Source of the DNA: Choricystis sp. odSpoLacu1
Lineage: Eukaryota > Chlorophyta > Trebouxiophyceae
Direction of reading: 5' to 3'
Assembly (NCBI GenBank): GCA_958009055.1
Contig: OY253655.1
Coordinates: forward strand, 744,001 to 808,000
DNA length: 64,000 nucleotides
The notes beneath the pieces were generated by a model that did not search any database, was not told the origin of the DNA, and worked only from the letters and a program-made list of their open reading frames with translations. The position numbers were made by a program, and so were the translations under genes. Each line of letters starts with the position of its first letter. Positions within the stretch are counted from its first letter, which is position 1. Of this stretch, positions 16,831-27,500 are shown piece by piece.

Positions 16831-19653
16831 ATGTCGTCCATCAGCGCATCCGCTGAGCGGGGTGCCACCCCCGCATCCCCCCCTGCCTCCCACCCCCCAC
16901 CCTCCGCCATCGTCGCGGTCGCGCACTCGCGCGACCGCACCGCGGTCGCCTCGTTCGACACCACCACCCGCCACCTGGTCGTCATGCATGCGCCCGACGC
17001 GCCGTCTGGCCCCGACGCGTTCGCCGCTTTAACCGACGCGCTAACCGGGCTGCGCCCGGCTTGCATACACGCGTCTGCGTCCACAGACGGCCGCCTGCTT
17101 GCCGCCCTGGCCTTGGCCGCGCCTCGGACTGGGTTTGAGGTGCGGCTGGAGCGGTCGGCTCTGTTTGTAGGTGGACAGAGTGCGGCCCGCGCCCTGGCCG
17201 CCGTGTGTAGCGCCCCTGCGCGCGGCGCGCTGACCGCGGCTGCCGCGCTCGACGAGCCCGCCCAGGCGGCCGCCCTTGGTGCCTTGGCATCGGTCCTGCT
17301 GCGTGATAGAGGAGGCGACGAGGAGGACGAGGACGGCGGCGGGTCACTGGTCGAATCGATCGCCGAAGCCCAGTTCCCACACTTCCTCTCCATCGACGAC
17401 GACGCACTGACCTCCCTCTCCATCCACACGGTGGAGGCCCACCCCTCGGCAGCCGGGGTGTGCCCCTCCAAACCGGGGGCCTGCATCACCACGCTGATGG
17501 ATCAGGGTGTGACCCCGGCCGGCCGCGCGCTCACGCGCACGTGGCTGCTGCGCCCGTCGCGCGACGCGGCCACCCTGGCCTCCCGCCACGCCGCTGTCGC
17601 CTGGTTGGTGGAGCGTGGGGATGTGTTAGATGCCGTACGCAGTGCTCTGCGACGTGTGCGGTCTCCCAAAGCGTCCCTGTCTGCCCTGCGGGCGTGCAAC
17701 GGGCGGCCTCGCGTCGCCGACGTCGTGTCGCGCGTCAACGGGTGCGCCGCCCTGGTGGCGGCGGCTGCCGTGTTGACCGACGCAGGGGATGGCCGTGATC
17801 TGCCTCATGCACTGGCCGCCCTGCCGGACGCCCTGGCGGCAGGCACTCTGCACCGCGCGCGGCTGGCCGTGGTCGCAGCCCTGACCATCCCGGGCGCCAC
17901 CGCTGGCGCCTCCCTGGCCCAGCCCGGCGCGTTGCCCGACCTGGATGCCCTGCACGCCGCCTATGCTGACCTGCCCGCCGTCCTGGACAGCGTCGCCCGC
18001 GCTGAAGCGGAGCGCGTGGCCGACACGGGCGCCGCGGTGGCAGCCGCGACAGGGGGCGTCGACCCAACATCCGTCCTCGAAGTCGCCGCCGCCTACCTGC
18101 CCCAGTGCGGCTTCTTTGTGCGGGTGGATGGGGGCGTGCTGCCACACGCTGTGCTGGCCGCGATGGGGGACTGCGAGTTTGCGTTCAGCGCGGGCGCGGG
18201 CGTGCTGTGTGGCAACCGCGGCGGCGACGACCACACGACGGCTGGCGACGGGGGCACCCTGTCTCGGTCGTACGCGGTGACGGCGGCAGCACACACACAT
18301 GCCACGCGGCCAGACACCGCCGACACAGCCACCACCACACTCACCGGCCGCCGCCGCCGCCGCGCGCCGTCGCCGCCGCCCCCCCCCATCGGCGCGTTTT
18401 ACCGCACGGTCGCCACATCCGACCTGGACGCCTCCTATGGAGACATCCTCAACCGGCTGCGCGACGCGGAGGCCGCCCTGGTGGCCGAGGTGGCGGCGAG
18501 GTTTGAGGACGATGGTGGCGCCGCGCTCGCGCGCGCGCTGGGGGCGGCCGCGGCGGTCGACGCGATCGCCGCGTTTGCCACCGTGGCGCGGGACAGGAGC
18601 TGGTGCTGGCCGGTCATTGTTGATGCACCCGTGCTGGACATTGTTGAAGGTGGGGGCAGGGGGAGGATGGATGAGAGACAGTTTTTTGGAGTAGAGTTGG
18701 TGGATGAGGATGAATGGGACCTGTGAGAAAAGGGAGTGTGCGCTTGTGCCTCCGACCAATACCCTTTCCCCACAAAAACTCCAGGCCGCCACCCCCTCAC
18801 CGAGCTGGCGGTCGACACCTACATTCCGTCCGACACGTCCCTGGCGGCGACCCCCTCCTCTCCTTCTGCTGCCCTCGCGTTTGGGGCCAACGGGTCGGGC
18901 AAGTCGACGTGGGTCACCTCCCTCGCGGTCACCACCCTCCTCGCCCACGCCGGCTCCTTTGTGCCCGCCACCCGGGCCGTCATCGGTCTCACCGACCGCA
19001 TCTTCTTTGCGGGTGGGGGTGCGTCCGTGGGCGACCGCGCGGGCACCGGTCCGCGTGCGGGCGGCGGCGCGCTGGCCGCGTCCCTGGGGCGGGCGGCGGC
19101 CGCCCTGCGCCTGGCCACGCCTCAGTCTCTCGTTATTTTAGATGAGCTGGGGGCGGGGACACTGGCTGCCGATGGCGCGGGGTTGGTGGGGGCGACGCTG
19201 CGTGCCCTCGCGCACCGCCGCGTGCGCACCGCCGCCACCACTCACTACGGAGAGCTAGCTTGTGAGAGCGTGCTGGATGCAGCGGCGGCTGGCATCGGTC
19301 TGCACCACCTGGCGGTGGCGACAGAGGAGGAGGGTGAAGGCAGCTGCGGCCCCCTGCTCCTCCACCGCCTGGCCCCCGGCCCCGGCGATGGACGCTCCTT
19401 CTGCCTGGCGGCGGCAGCAGCGGCGGGCGTGCTGACCACCGTGCTGGCTCGCGCGGACGCGATCGTGACCGCCCTGGCGGCTGGGGCGGCGGTGGCGGCA
19501 GACGAAAGCGTTGAGTGTGACGCGAGCGGCGGTGTGCGTGGCCTCCTGCAGGCGGTCGCCGCACTGGGGGCGGTGACGGAGGAGGAGGCGGCGGGCAGGC
19601 TGACACAGGAGGCGGTGGACGTGCTGGCTGGGGCTGCGGTGGTGGTGGGGTGA
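16831..19653 (+). CDS. MSH5: MutS homolog 5, meiotic crossover factor
   Basis: MSH5 pairs with MSH4 to stabilise recombination intermediates in meiosis and does not repair mismatches. Exons are 16831-18649 and 18785-19653 (GTGGGG donor, phase 1), encoding 895 residues. Family signs include FPHFLSIDDDALTSLSIHTV before HPSAAG, then GVTPAGRALTRTWLLRP, equivalent to the VTPMGRRLLR block of plant MSH5. The ATPase start is GRHPLTELAVDTYIPSD. Walker A is GANGSGKST, followed by GSFVPATRAVIGLTDRIF and Walker B SLVILDELGAGT. In most MutS proteins the Walker A begins GPN, so the Pro-to-Ala change is odd but may be tolerated. The mismatch-recognition N-domain is not seen, as expected for MSH4/5. The ATG at 16831 is preferred because no upstream ATG is in frame. 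Confidence 0.86.
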
Positions 19654-19729
19654 GTGAGGGTGTGTGGAGACAGGGTTAAATGAAAAACACTCTTTTGTTT
19701 TTTCGGTCACCACACGAAAAATCAACACC

Positions 19730-20935
19730 ATGCCGGGCCGCAAGCCCGTCCCGCACGATGCTGTGCCCCGCGTGCCCCTGCTCTACGTGTCCTCTCAGGT
19801 GCGTGCGCCGTGGGAAACGCGCGCGCAGCGTGCGTGACGAGTGATGCGAAGCAAAACGATTGTCGTTTTCAGAGCGAGCCCCAGCGCTCGCCCAAGTCGC
19901 CCGAGTACGCGCGCCACACGTGACACGGATGTGGACGTGAAAATCAGAGACATCGGCCTCGGACAAAGAGGAGGCAGAGTGCGGTGGGCGCGCGCGTGGC
20001 GAGGGAGACGGTTGGGCTCACGCACACCCCACCGGCCGCGCCAAAACGAACAACTCTCAACCCCGCCCCACACCACACACCCCCACCGCTCACCCCCACA
20101 GGAAGACCTCGTCTCCCCCATCGACCGCCGCTCCGACTTTTACAGGCGCCGTGCCTGGGAGTCGGGCCCCCCCTCCCGCCCCGCCTCCCCCTCCCCCCCC
20201 GACGCGGCCCACCGCTCGCCCCTCGTCACCCTGCCCAACGTGCTGACCTTTTTCCGCCTCGCCCTCGTCCCCGCCCTGGGCGCCCTCTGGTTTGTGGACG
20301 CCCCCTGGGCCCCTCCCACCGTGGCCGCCGTGTTCGTGGGGGTGGCGTTGACGGACTGGGCGGACGGGTACCTCGCGCGGCGGCTCGCGATCACCAGCGC
20401 GTTTGGCGCATTCCTGGACCCCGTGGCTGACAAGGTCATGGTGGCCACCACGCTGATCCTGGTGGCTGCACAGCCCCCGCCCCCTCTGACCGTGGCGGCC
20501 GCCACCCCTGTCGCCGCCGTCATCGTGTGCCGCGAGGTGGCCATGTCGGCGCTGCGCGAGTGGGCGGCGGCCTGTGCGGGCGGCGGCGCGCGGGCCGCCG
20601 TCAAAGTCAACTCCCTGGGCAAGTGGAAGACGGCGCTGCAGATGGTGGCGATGTCGGGGTTGCTGCTGTTGCGGGGGCCGGCGCTGGATGCGGCGACTCA
20701 GGCAGTGTTTCCGCCCGCCCTCGCGCTGTGCGTGCGCGCGTCGTTCGCCGCCCTCTGGGCGGGCGCCATCCTGGGCGCCGTCTCCCTGCACCACTACATG
20801 GCCGCCGTGTGGCACTTTTTCGAGTACCCGGGCGGGGTGCCGCCGGCCGCGGTGGCGGCGGCGGCAGCGGTGCCGTCGCCGCCCAGGGTGGCGGGGGTGT
20901 GTCGCCGCGCGTCGTCGCGGTTGGCTGGCAAGTGA
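19730..20935 (+). CDS. CDP-diacylglycerol-glycerol-3-phosphate 3-phosphatidyltransferase (PGP synthase)
   Basis: The enzyme makes phosphatidylglycerophosphate, the committed step to phosphatidylglycerol and cardiolipin. Exons are 19730-19798 and 20102-20935 in phase 0 (300 residues). The complete CDP-alcohol phosphotransferase motif is present: DWADGYLARR, eight residues, then GAFLDPVADK, giving the four metal-binding Asp. Several hydrophobic helices surround it (LVTLPNVLTFFRLALVPALG, VAAVFVGVAL). The N-terminal 50 residues are basic and Pro/Ser-rich, which suggests a plastid or mitochondrial location that I cannot separate. The start lies only 76 bp after the MSH5 stop, so its promoter must be very short or overlap MSH5. 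The C-terminus is Ala-rich and variable. Confidence 0.9.
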
Positions 20936-21029
20936 TTGTTGAGGGAGGGGGGTGCTGTTTTTTATTCATGCCTCTTCTTTGTGTGTATGTGCACGTGCGC
21001 CTAGCTTTTTTTTTGCAAACACCACACTC

Positions 21030-22535
21030 TCAGGCGTCGGTGCCCGCGGTCGGCGGGCGCGCCGCCCCGCCTGTGTGCCCACCCTCCCCTCCCCCCCCCA
21101 CACTCGCCACCGCCCGCGTCCACGCCGCCCCATCCGCCATCACGCGTGCCAGCACCCCCCTCGCCACAAACGCGGCGTCGGCGGCGGACGCGAACGCGAC
21201 ATCGCCCTGGCCCCCGCGCCCGCCGCCGCGGGTGAGGGGGCCCCCATCCCCCTCCGCCAGCAGGGCCGCCCGGGCGCCCTGGTCGGGGACCAGGCGCCTC
21301 CAGTCGGATGGGGACACCACCCCGCGCGCCACCACCGCCGCCAGGGCGGCCAGGGCGGCGTCCTGGGAGGGGCCGGCATCAAGGGCCCCCGCCGCGGCAA
21401 ACCGCGGCTCGGCCGTGGCGGCAACCTCGTCAGCCGCGTCCTCCACCGACACCCCGCCCGCCGTCACGGAGCGCGCGGCGTGGGCCAGCGCCCCAAAATC
21501 GTCCCCCGCGGCGGTGGTGATTGGGGCCAGCGCCGCGTCGTCGCCCTGCACGCCGCGCGCGCGCAGCCACGCGGCGGCCGCGGCCGGCGCGAGCGGCGGC
21601 ACGGTCACACGCACGGCGGCGGCGCCAGCGGGGGAGGAGGTGAGCAGGCGCTCAGTGTCTGGGCTGCTCACCACAAAGGCCATCGTGATGAGTCCCCTGG
21701 CAGCCCACGCGGCCGCCAACGCCTGCAGCGAGAGGAGCGCCGCGACCGCGTCGCCGCCGCGGGCGGCCAGCGCGTCGCACCCATCCACCACAATCAAGGG
21801 CGGTGGCGCGCCCTCCTCCTTGAGTGTCGCCGCCCCTTCCTCCAAAGCGGCGGCCGCGCGGGTGAGGGTGTCGGCTGGGTCTGACTCGGCGGCCGCGGCT
21901 GCGCCGATGCCCATCACGGGCGCGACGCGCGAAAACGCGCGGGAGACATCTTCAAACGAAAACCCGATCGCGGTCGCCAGGGCGCGGCCCGGGTCGCCCG
22001 ATGCGTCGGCAGCCGCGACGGTGGAGCACTGGACGAGGGCGATGCCGCCCGCGGTGTGGGCCGCGGCGAGGCGGGGGAGCGCGAGCTTGATCAGAGTCGT
22101 TTTGCCGCTGTTGGGGCGTCCAGAAATCAGAAAGTACAGGCCGGCGGCGGAGGCGGGAGCCAGCGCAGCAGCAAGCGTGTCGGCATCTTTTTCACGCGGC
22201 AGCAGGGGGCCGGGCAGGGAGGCCGCCACCGCCGCTGCATCAGGCGGCGCCGCTGCCAGTGTGTCCGCCACCCGCCTCGCCCACACCCTCTCCACGGGGC
22301 GGGACCAGGGACGGGATGACAGCAGGGCGACGCCCAGGGCGACGATGCCCGCGACGGTGAGCAGGGTGACCGTGCGCCAGGGGAGGACGGAAGCGAGCGC
22401 CGACGCGGCGGCGCGCCCGGCGGCGGGGGCAGCCGCGGCGGTGGCCACGTCGCGGTGGGGGTTGGGGGGCCGCCTGAGCTGTGCGCGAGCGCAGTGCGGG
22501 GTGAGGGCCACACGGGTTCTTGAGCGCAGGAGCAT
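21030..22535 (-). CDS. Organelle-targeted membrane P-loop ATPase (AAA/STAND-like), uncharacterised
   Basis: The single-exon 501-residue product begins MLLRSRTRVALTPHCARAQ, an Arg-rich and acid-free targeting peptide. A probable membrane helix follows (VTLLTVAGIVALGVALL). Then comes a P-loop ATPase with Walker A GRPNSGKTTLIK and Walker B PLIVVDGCDAL. An ARGLITMAFVVSSPDTERLL segment acts as a sensor-like strand. The order resembles the archaeal-ATPase/STAND branch, which senses ligands or serves as a chaperone. A C-terminal helical region contains WRRLVPDQGARAALLAEGD. No specific family is recognised. It converges on the PGP synthase gene with 94 bp between stops. A large inverted repeat ends 39 bp upstream of its start. 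Confidence 0.7.
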   Translation of the reverse strand: MLLRSRTRVALTPHCARAQLRRPPNPHRDVATAAAAPAAGRAAASALASVLPWRTVTLLTVAGIVALGVALLSSRPWSRPVERVWARRVADTLAAAPPDAAAVAASLPGPLLPREKDADTLAAALAPASAAGLYFLISGRPNSGKTTLIKLALPRLAAAHTAGGIALVQCSTVAAADASGDPGRALATAIGFSFEDVSRAFSRVAPVMGIGAAAAAESDPADTLTRAAAALEEGAATLKEEGAPPPLIVVDGCDALAARGGDAVAALLSLQALAAAWAARGLITMAFVVSSPDTERLLTSSPAGAAAVRVTVPPLAPAAAAAWLRARGVQGDDAALAPITTAAGDDFGALAHAARSVTAGGVSVEDAADEVAATAEPRFAAAGALDAGPSQDAALAALAAVVARGVVSPSDWRRLVPDQGARAALLAEGDGGPLTRGGGRGGQGDVAFASAADAAFVARGVLARVMADGAAWTRAVASVGGGGEGGHTGGAARPPTAGTDA

Positions 22536-22573
22536 GAAATAGAGAAGGAGATAAGGGAAGAAGAGAGAGAGGG

Positions 22574-22674
22574 TTGTGAGTTGGCGCCAACACGTGGTTT
22601 GGTTTCGCCGAAAGAATCAGATCACACACTGATTCTTTCGGCGACACCAAACACGTGTTGGCGCCAACTCACAA
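22574..22674. repeat. 47-bp near-perfect inverted repeat with 8-nt loop
   Basis: The left arm (22574-22620) and right arm (22629-22674) are reverse complements apart from one bulged base and one mismatch, around the loop ATCACACA. Each arm contains the 10-bp palindrome TTGGCGCCAA, whose core resembles an E2F site, and next to it CACGTG, a G-box. The element starts 39 bp upstream of the ATPase gene and ends 31 bp before the stop of the TcdA gene. I see no flanking target duplication and no second copy in the window. It may be a regulatory cruciform, an mRNA hairpin in the TcdA trailer, or a small foldback element. Confidence 0.9.
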
Positions 22675-22705
22675 GTTTAAAGCCCACTTCACAGATCCAC
22701 CCCTT

Positions 22706-24253
22706 TCACGCTGCCAGTTCACCCGGCCCGCAGTCAGCCGCCACGCGAGCCAGCGCCGCATCTACACGCGAGCGGAACGCCGCGTCTCCGACCTCCCCCC
22801 CCTCATCGTGCGTGTCAGCCTCCCCCGCCGTCAGCAGCACCAGGTTGTCCACGGTGGCGGGTCGCTCCCGCCGCCACCGGGTCAGTGTGAGACCGGCTGT
22901 GGAGGACGCCAGGCCGCAGTCGCCCCCGGGGAGGCGCACGGGCGGCGCGGCCGCGCTGACGCCGCGCCACACATCGCGAACCAGCAGGGCGACATCGTCC
23001 ACATCGACGGCGGGGAGGGTGCCATGCAGCCGTTCCTCGCGGTCAGCTAATCGCAACAACAACACCCCATACTGGGGCGCCGACCGGGGCGCGGGGGGTG
23101 GAGGAAACTCGATCGGCGCGCCCGCCAGGTCTGCCACCACCGCCGCTGCCGCCGCCGCTCCAAAGGCGGCGGGCGTGGGGCCCAGCACGGGCAGCGTGCG
23201 CACCCGGAAGCCGGGCACGGTGCGGTAGTCTTCCGGGTTGATGGTGGTGGTGGTGGTGGTGGGGGGGGCTGTGCCGTTGCCACGCGCTGCGGCTCCGGCG
23301 TCCGACGGCCCGGGGTCCACCAATCCCACTCTCCCCGGTTCATCACTCACCACCGCGAGCACGGCTTCAGGACAGCCTCCCTTGGCTTTCAGGCGGGCCC
23401 GCACCGCCCGGGCCAGGGGGTCGGAGCCGCGTGCGGCTGGGGAGGCCAGGTTGACGAGCCGCACGCGAGTAGGATCAGCTTTCGCCCCCGCCCCTGTAGC
23501 ACAAATCACGGGCAGCCCCCTCGCCCCACACTCACGCAACAAGTCCACCTTGGTGTGAATGTTGTCGATGGCGTCCACGACGTAGGAGGGAGGGGTGCCG
23601 TCGGCTGCGGGGGCCAACAAGTCGTTTGCATTGTCAGCCGAAAACATGGCCACCCGGGCATCCAGCTGCGCTTCCGGCATGATGAGGGTGAAGGCAGTCG
23701 CCAGGGAGGTGGCTTTGGGGTGGCCCACGTCGGAGCGGGTGGCCAGGGCGTGACGGTTGAGGGAGGACAGGGTGACCTGTGTGTGGGGTTAGTGAGGAAA
23801 CAAAGCGACGGCAACGTGCACCGACACGCACACAGGCAACAAACACATCGATCTCACCTGGTCAAAGTCGATCAACCTCAACCGCCCGACGCCCGCGCGC
23901 AGCAGGTGGTGCGCCGCGTGCGACCCGACGCCGCCGAGGCCAACAACAATTACCAGGGCATCCGCCAGGGACGCCTGCCCCTCAGCCCCCAGGAACTGGA
24001 TGTTGCGGGTCAGTTGCTCGCGGACGACGGGGTCGGACGCCAGCGTGGCGGCTGAGAGGCGGGTGGTGGCAGGCTGCGATTGCGCTGCTCCTCCCACAAT
24101 GGCGTGTTTGGCGGCGGGCGCGACGGCTGCATCGCCCCAGTTGAGCGGGGGAGAGCGTCGTCCACCCATCCAGCCTGTCTTGTGCGCGAACAGGACGGCG
24201 GCACCGCCAACCGCTGCGCCGGTGGCGGCCGCTAGAGCGACGTCGGTGCGCAT
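22706..24253 (-). CDS. tRNA threonylcarbamoyladenosine dehydratase (TcdA/Tcd1-like)
   Basis: This ThiF/E1-fold enzyme uses ATP to cyclise t6A37 to ct6A on tRNAs that read ANN codons. Exons are 24253-23858 and 23776-22706 in phase 0, encoding 488 residues. It starts with a short N-terminal membrane helix (VALAAATGAAVGGAAVLFA), as in the yeast mitochondrial outer-membrane Tcd proteins. The nucleotide site VIVVGLGGVGSHAAHHLL follows, with RLRLIDFDQVTLSSLNRHA across the splice. Later come YVVDAIDNIHTKVDLLREC and PVICATGAGAKADPTRV, which match TcdA. The C-terminal 150 residues are less conserved. The same window carries tRNA-Ile(UAU), whose position 37 would be a natural substrate class if it is A; the proximity is probably chance. 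Confidence 0.87.
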
Positions 24254-24500
24254 TGGTGGGGGCGCAGGGGAGCAATTGTGCGCCCGGGCAGGAGGGTGAG
24301 CAGAAGGACAGAGGCTCGATCGTGGGCCTGAAGAGGCACGGCGGAGGGGCCGCGAGAGGGCGGGCGGGGCGTGTGTGTTTTCGACCTTTCAGAGAGTTGT
24401 GTGCGACGGCTCGTCTCTCCCTCCCTCATCAGCACAGCAAAAACAAAAATCACCACAGACGAACGGAGCACACTGCAAAAACAGACCCACACAAAAACAG

Positions 24501-27500
24501 TCACTTCCACCCGCTACTGGCCCCAGACGGCGGCGTCTCGCGCGCGCCCGCCGCGGCGCGCGCCGCCGTCAGCGACGCCGCGCCCCGTCTCAACGCTGGG
24601 GCGCTTCCACCACCACCCCCACTGGCAGGCGTGGCCAGCGACGCCGTGCGCCTCAGGACGGCGGCATCCAGGGCGGCCATGGCGCCATCGTCATCCTCCC
24701 ACCAGTCGTCGCCGCCGCCCGCGGAGCCGCCCGCGAAGCAACCCGTGGCGGCGGACAGGGGGGCGGAGGAGGGGATGGGCGGCGAGGCGCATTGTGGGGA
24801 CAGGGTGAGAAGGGCGGGTGGCGGTGGTGGTGGCGGTGGTGGAGGTGGCGGCACCGCTTCCTGCTTCTCCGTTTTCCACGCCCCCACCGCCGTGTCCGCG
24901 CCGCGCCCCACCGTCTGTGTGTCCACCGGCCTCACAGGCGGGGGAGGCGCAGGTTTGACGGCAGCCGCCATGGCGGCCAGCGACGTGGGTGGCGGGGGTG
25001 CGGGCGGCTGCACGCTCGCGAGCGGCGGGCGCGCTTCCTCCTTGGCGCGCTTGGGCGAGGGCGCTGCCTTCACCGGCACGCTGTCCGCGGCCTCCGGCTT
25101 ACGCCGTCTGGGAGCCGCCCACAGTGAGCGCAGCGTGGGCTGGGACGCGGTGACGCGGTCGTCGTCGCCGGTGGCGGCGGTGGTGGGCGGCGGCAGCCGG
25201 GGCGGCGGTGCCGCTGCGGCCGCGGCCGCGGCCGCCACCACGCTGGGCGGCGGCTGCGTCGTCAGCCGTCCAAAGAAGGCAGCCAGATCAGACGCCACCG
25301 CCCCAAAGTCGGGCCTGCCCACCAACGCTCCCCGCACCCAGCGCGACAGGTGGCGCGTCTGGCGCGCGTCTCGAAAGCGCGTGTCCACCAGCACGATGGC
25401 GCCCCAATCGCCTCGGTGGCGGATGCAGCGCCCCACGGCTTGGTTGAGGGCGCGGAATGCGGCTTGCACGTACCAGGCGTCGCCGTTGAGCGGGGGGGCG
25501 GCGACGGCGGCAGCGGCAGAACTGTCCGCCCCTCCCACACCCGGCCCCCTGGCCGCCCCCGACGCCACGGCAGCCGCCCTGGCATCATTGTACGCTTTCT
25601 TGGCCAGGACGGCGGTGTCGGTGGCGGAGGGAAACGGGATGCCGAAGACGAGCACGCAGCGCGCGCGCGCGTCTGCAAAGTCGAGCCCCTCTGAAGCCTT
25701 GCCCCGGCAGACCGCCAGGAACATGGCCTTGCCGCGGGGGCCGTCGATGGCGGCATAGTAGTCGGCCAGGGCGGTGTCGAAGGCGCCCCTGTCCCCGCCG
25801 CGTGGTTCTGCCACGACCGGGGCAATCGCGCACAGCCCCGCCCACGCGCCTGTGGCCCGCCACCTCGCCACCAGGCGGTCGAGCAGGGCATACGATGGAA
25901 AGAAGACCAGCACACCGCCCGGGGTGACGGTGAGGGCGGAGGCGAGGCAGGAGGCGACGCCATCCTGGAAAGCAAAGGCGGCGGCGCCACGGTACGTCGC
26001 TGTGAGGGGGGTGCCGTCCGGGGCGGCAGCACACGTGCCCGCCCACACTTGGGCCGCCATGTCGACGACGTGGGGGGCTTCGAGTTTGATGGGGAAGGGG
26101 GTGGCGAGTTCAGAAGCGAAGGATGCTGTCGGCGCGAGTGTGCCCGACGCCAGCACCACCGACCGCGCCCCCCCCGCCGCCGCCGCAAAGGCGGGGGCGG
26201 GGGACAGGGCGGTGATGGTGAGCAGGGTGGTCCAGGCGGGCCCGGTGTCGGCGCCCGCCAACGCGCGGCGTCGGCCGGGGCGGTCGCTGGCGCCGCCGCC
26301 CCGCTCCACCTCTTTGCGCACAGCCAGCCGGAAGCAGGGTGGCACGGATCCCGCGGACGCGTGCATGAGGTCCAGCGAGGACAACAGGCGGGACAGGGTG
26401 GCCCAGGCGAGGCCGCCGGCTTTGAGTGCGGCAGCTGCGTCGGTTTGTGAGGGAGCGGCGGTCGCGTCGTCACCACCACCTCCTCCTCCTTTGCGCCCGT
26501 CCTCCAGGGCGCGCGCCTGCCGCAACAGCTCGCCCACCACCCTCACCGCGGCGGGGCCGAGGCCGGCGTCGGACAGGGCTGACGTCGCCCCCGCGCCCTG
26601 CCACGCGCGCTCGAAAGCCTCGTACCCTGCGGGGGCGAGCCCGCCTCCATTGGCGGTGGCGGTCAACCAGCCTGCGACGCCGTCGACAGCAGTGGCCAGG
26701 GGGGAATACACAGCCGCCCCAGTCGCGTCGGATGCTGCCGCCGCGCGCGCCAACGCGGCCGCCACGTCCACCAGCGCCCGCGCGCTCACGCTCGCGCTCG
26801 CCGCCTCCCGGCACGCGTCCTCCACGTTGTGTGCTTCATCGATGATGATGATGGCGCCACTGGTGTCTATGTCCAGGGCGGAGCGGACGGGGGGGTCCAG
26901 GAGGTAGGAGTAGGGGGCAAGGACGAGGTCCGCGTCGACCGCCCGCGCGCGCGTCGCAAAGTAGGGGCACGCCCTCGCCCGCTTTCCAGCCGCCACCAGG
27001 TCCTCCACATCGTGCACGGGGGGGAGGAGGGAGGTGGGGCCCAGGAGGCGGTGAACGCCTTTGTAGTGGGCGCAAGAGCCGGCCACGACGGCACGGTCGC
27101 ACGCGTCGTCGCGGGACGCGGTGCCCGCTGCCACCGCCGCCAACACTTTGGCATTGATGCATGTGTGTTCCCGGGACGCCAGGATGGCGGTGCGGGGGGT
27201 GTAGGAGGTGCGTTTCAGCTCACGCACCACTTGCGCGAGTTGGGAGTGTGTGCGCGACGCGTAGAAGACCCGCGGCACGCGGCCAGAGGCTGACGTGGAA
27301 GCACCGAGCGCTGCCCTGCCACCCGCAGCGGCATCCAGTGCATCGGCTGCCGCCAGCTCGGCGCCTGGGGACAGGGGGCCGGCCTCGTAGCCGGGTTTGG
27401 GGGCAGCTGTTTCGCTCGGGCGCGGGCCGGGGGCGACCGTTGCGGCCGCAGCCTCACCGACCCTCCCCTCGGCCTCCGCCCTCGCCTTCCCCTGCCACGC

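Noticed and set aside
20527..22542. 671-codon plus-strand frame crossing PGP synthase and the ATPase gene
   Set aside because: It overlaps two well-supported genes in the wrong frame or strand, and its composition is Arg/Pro/Ala noise.
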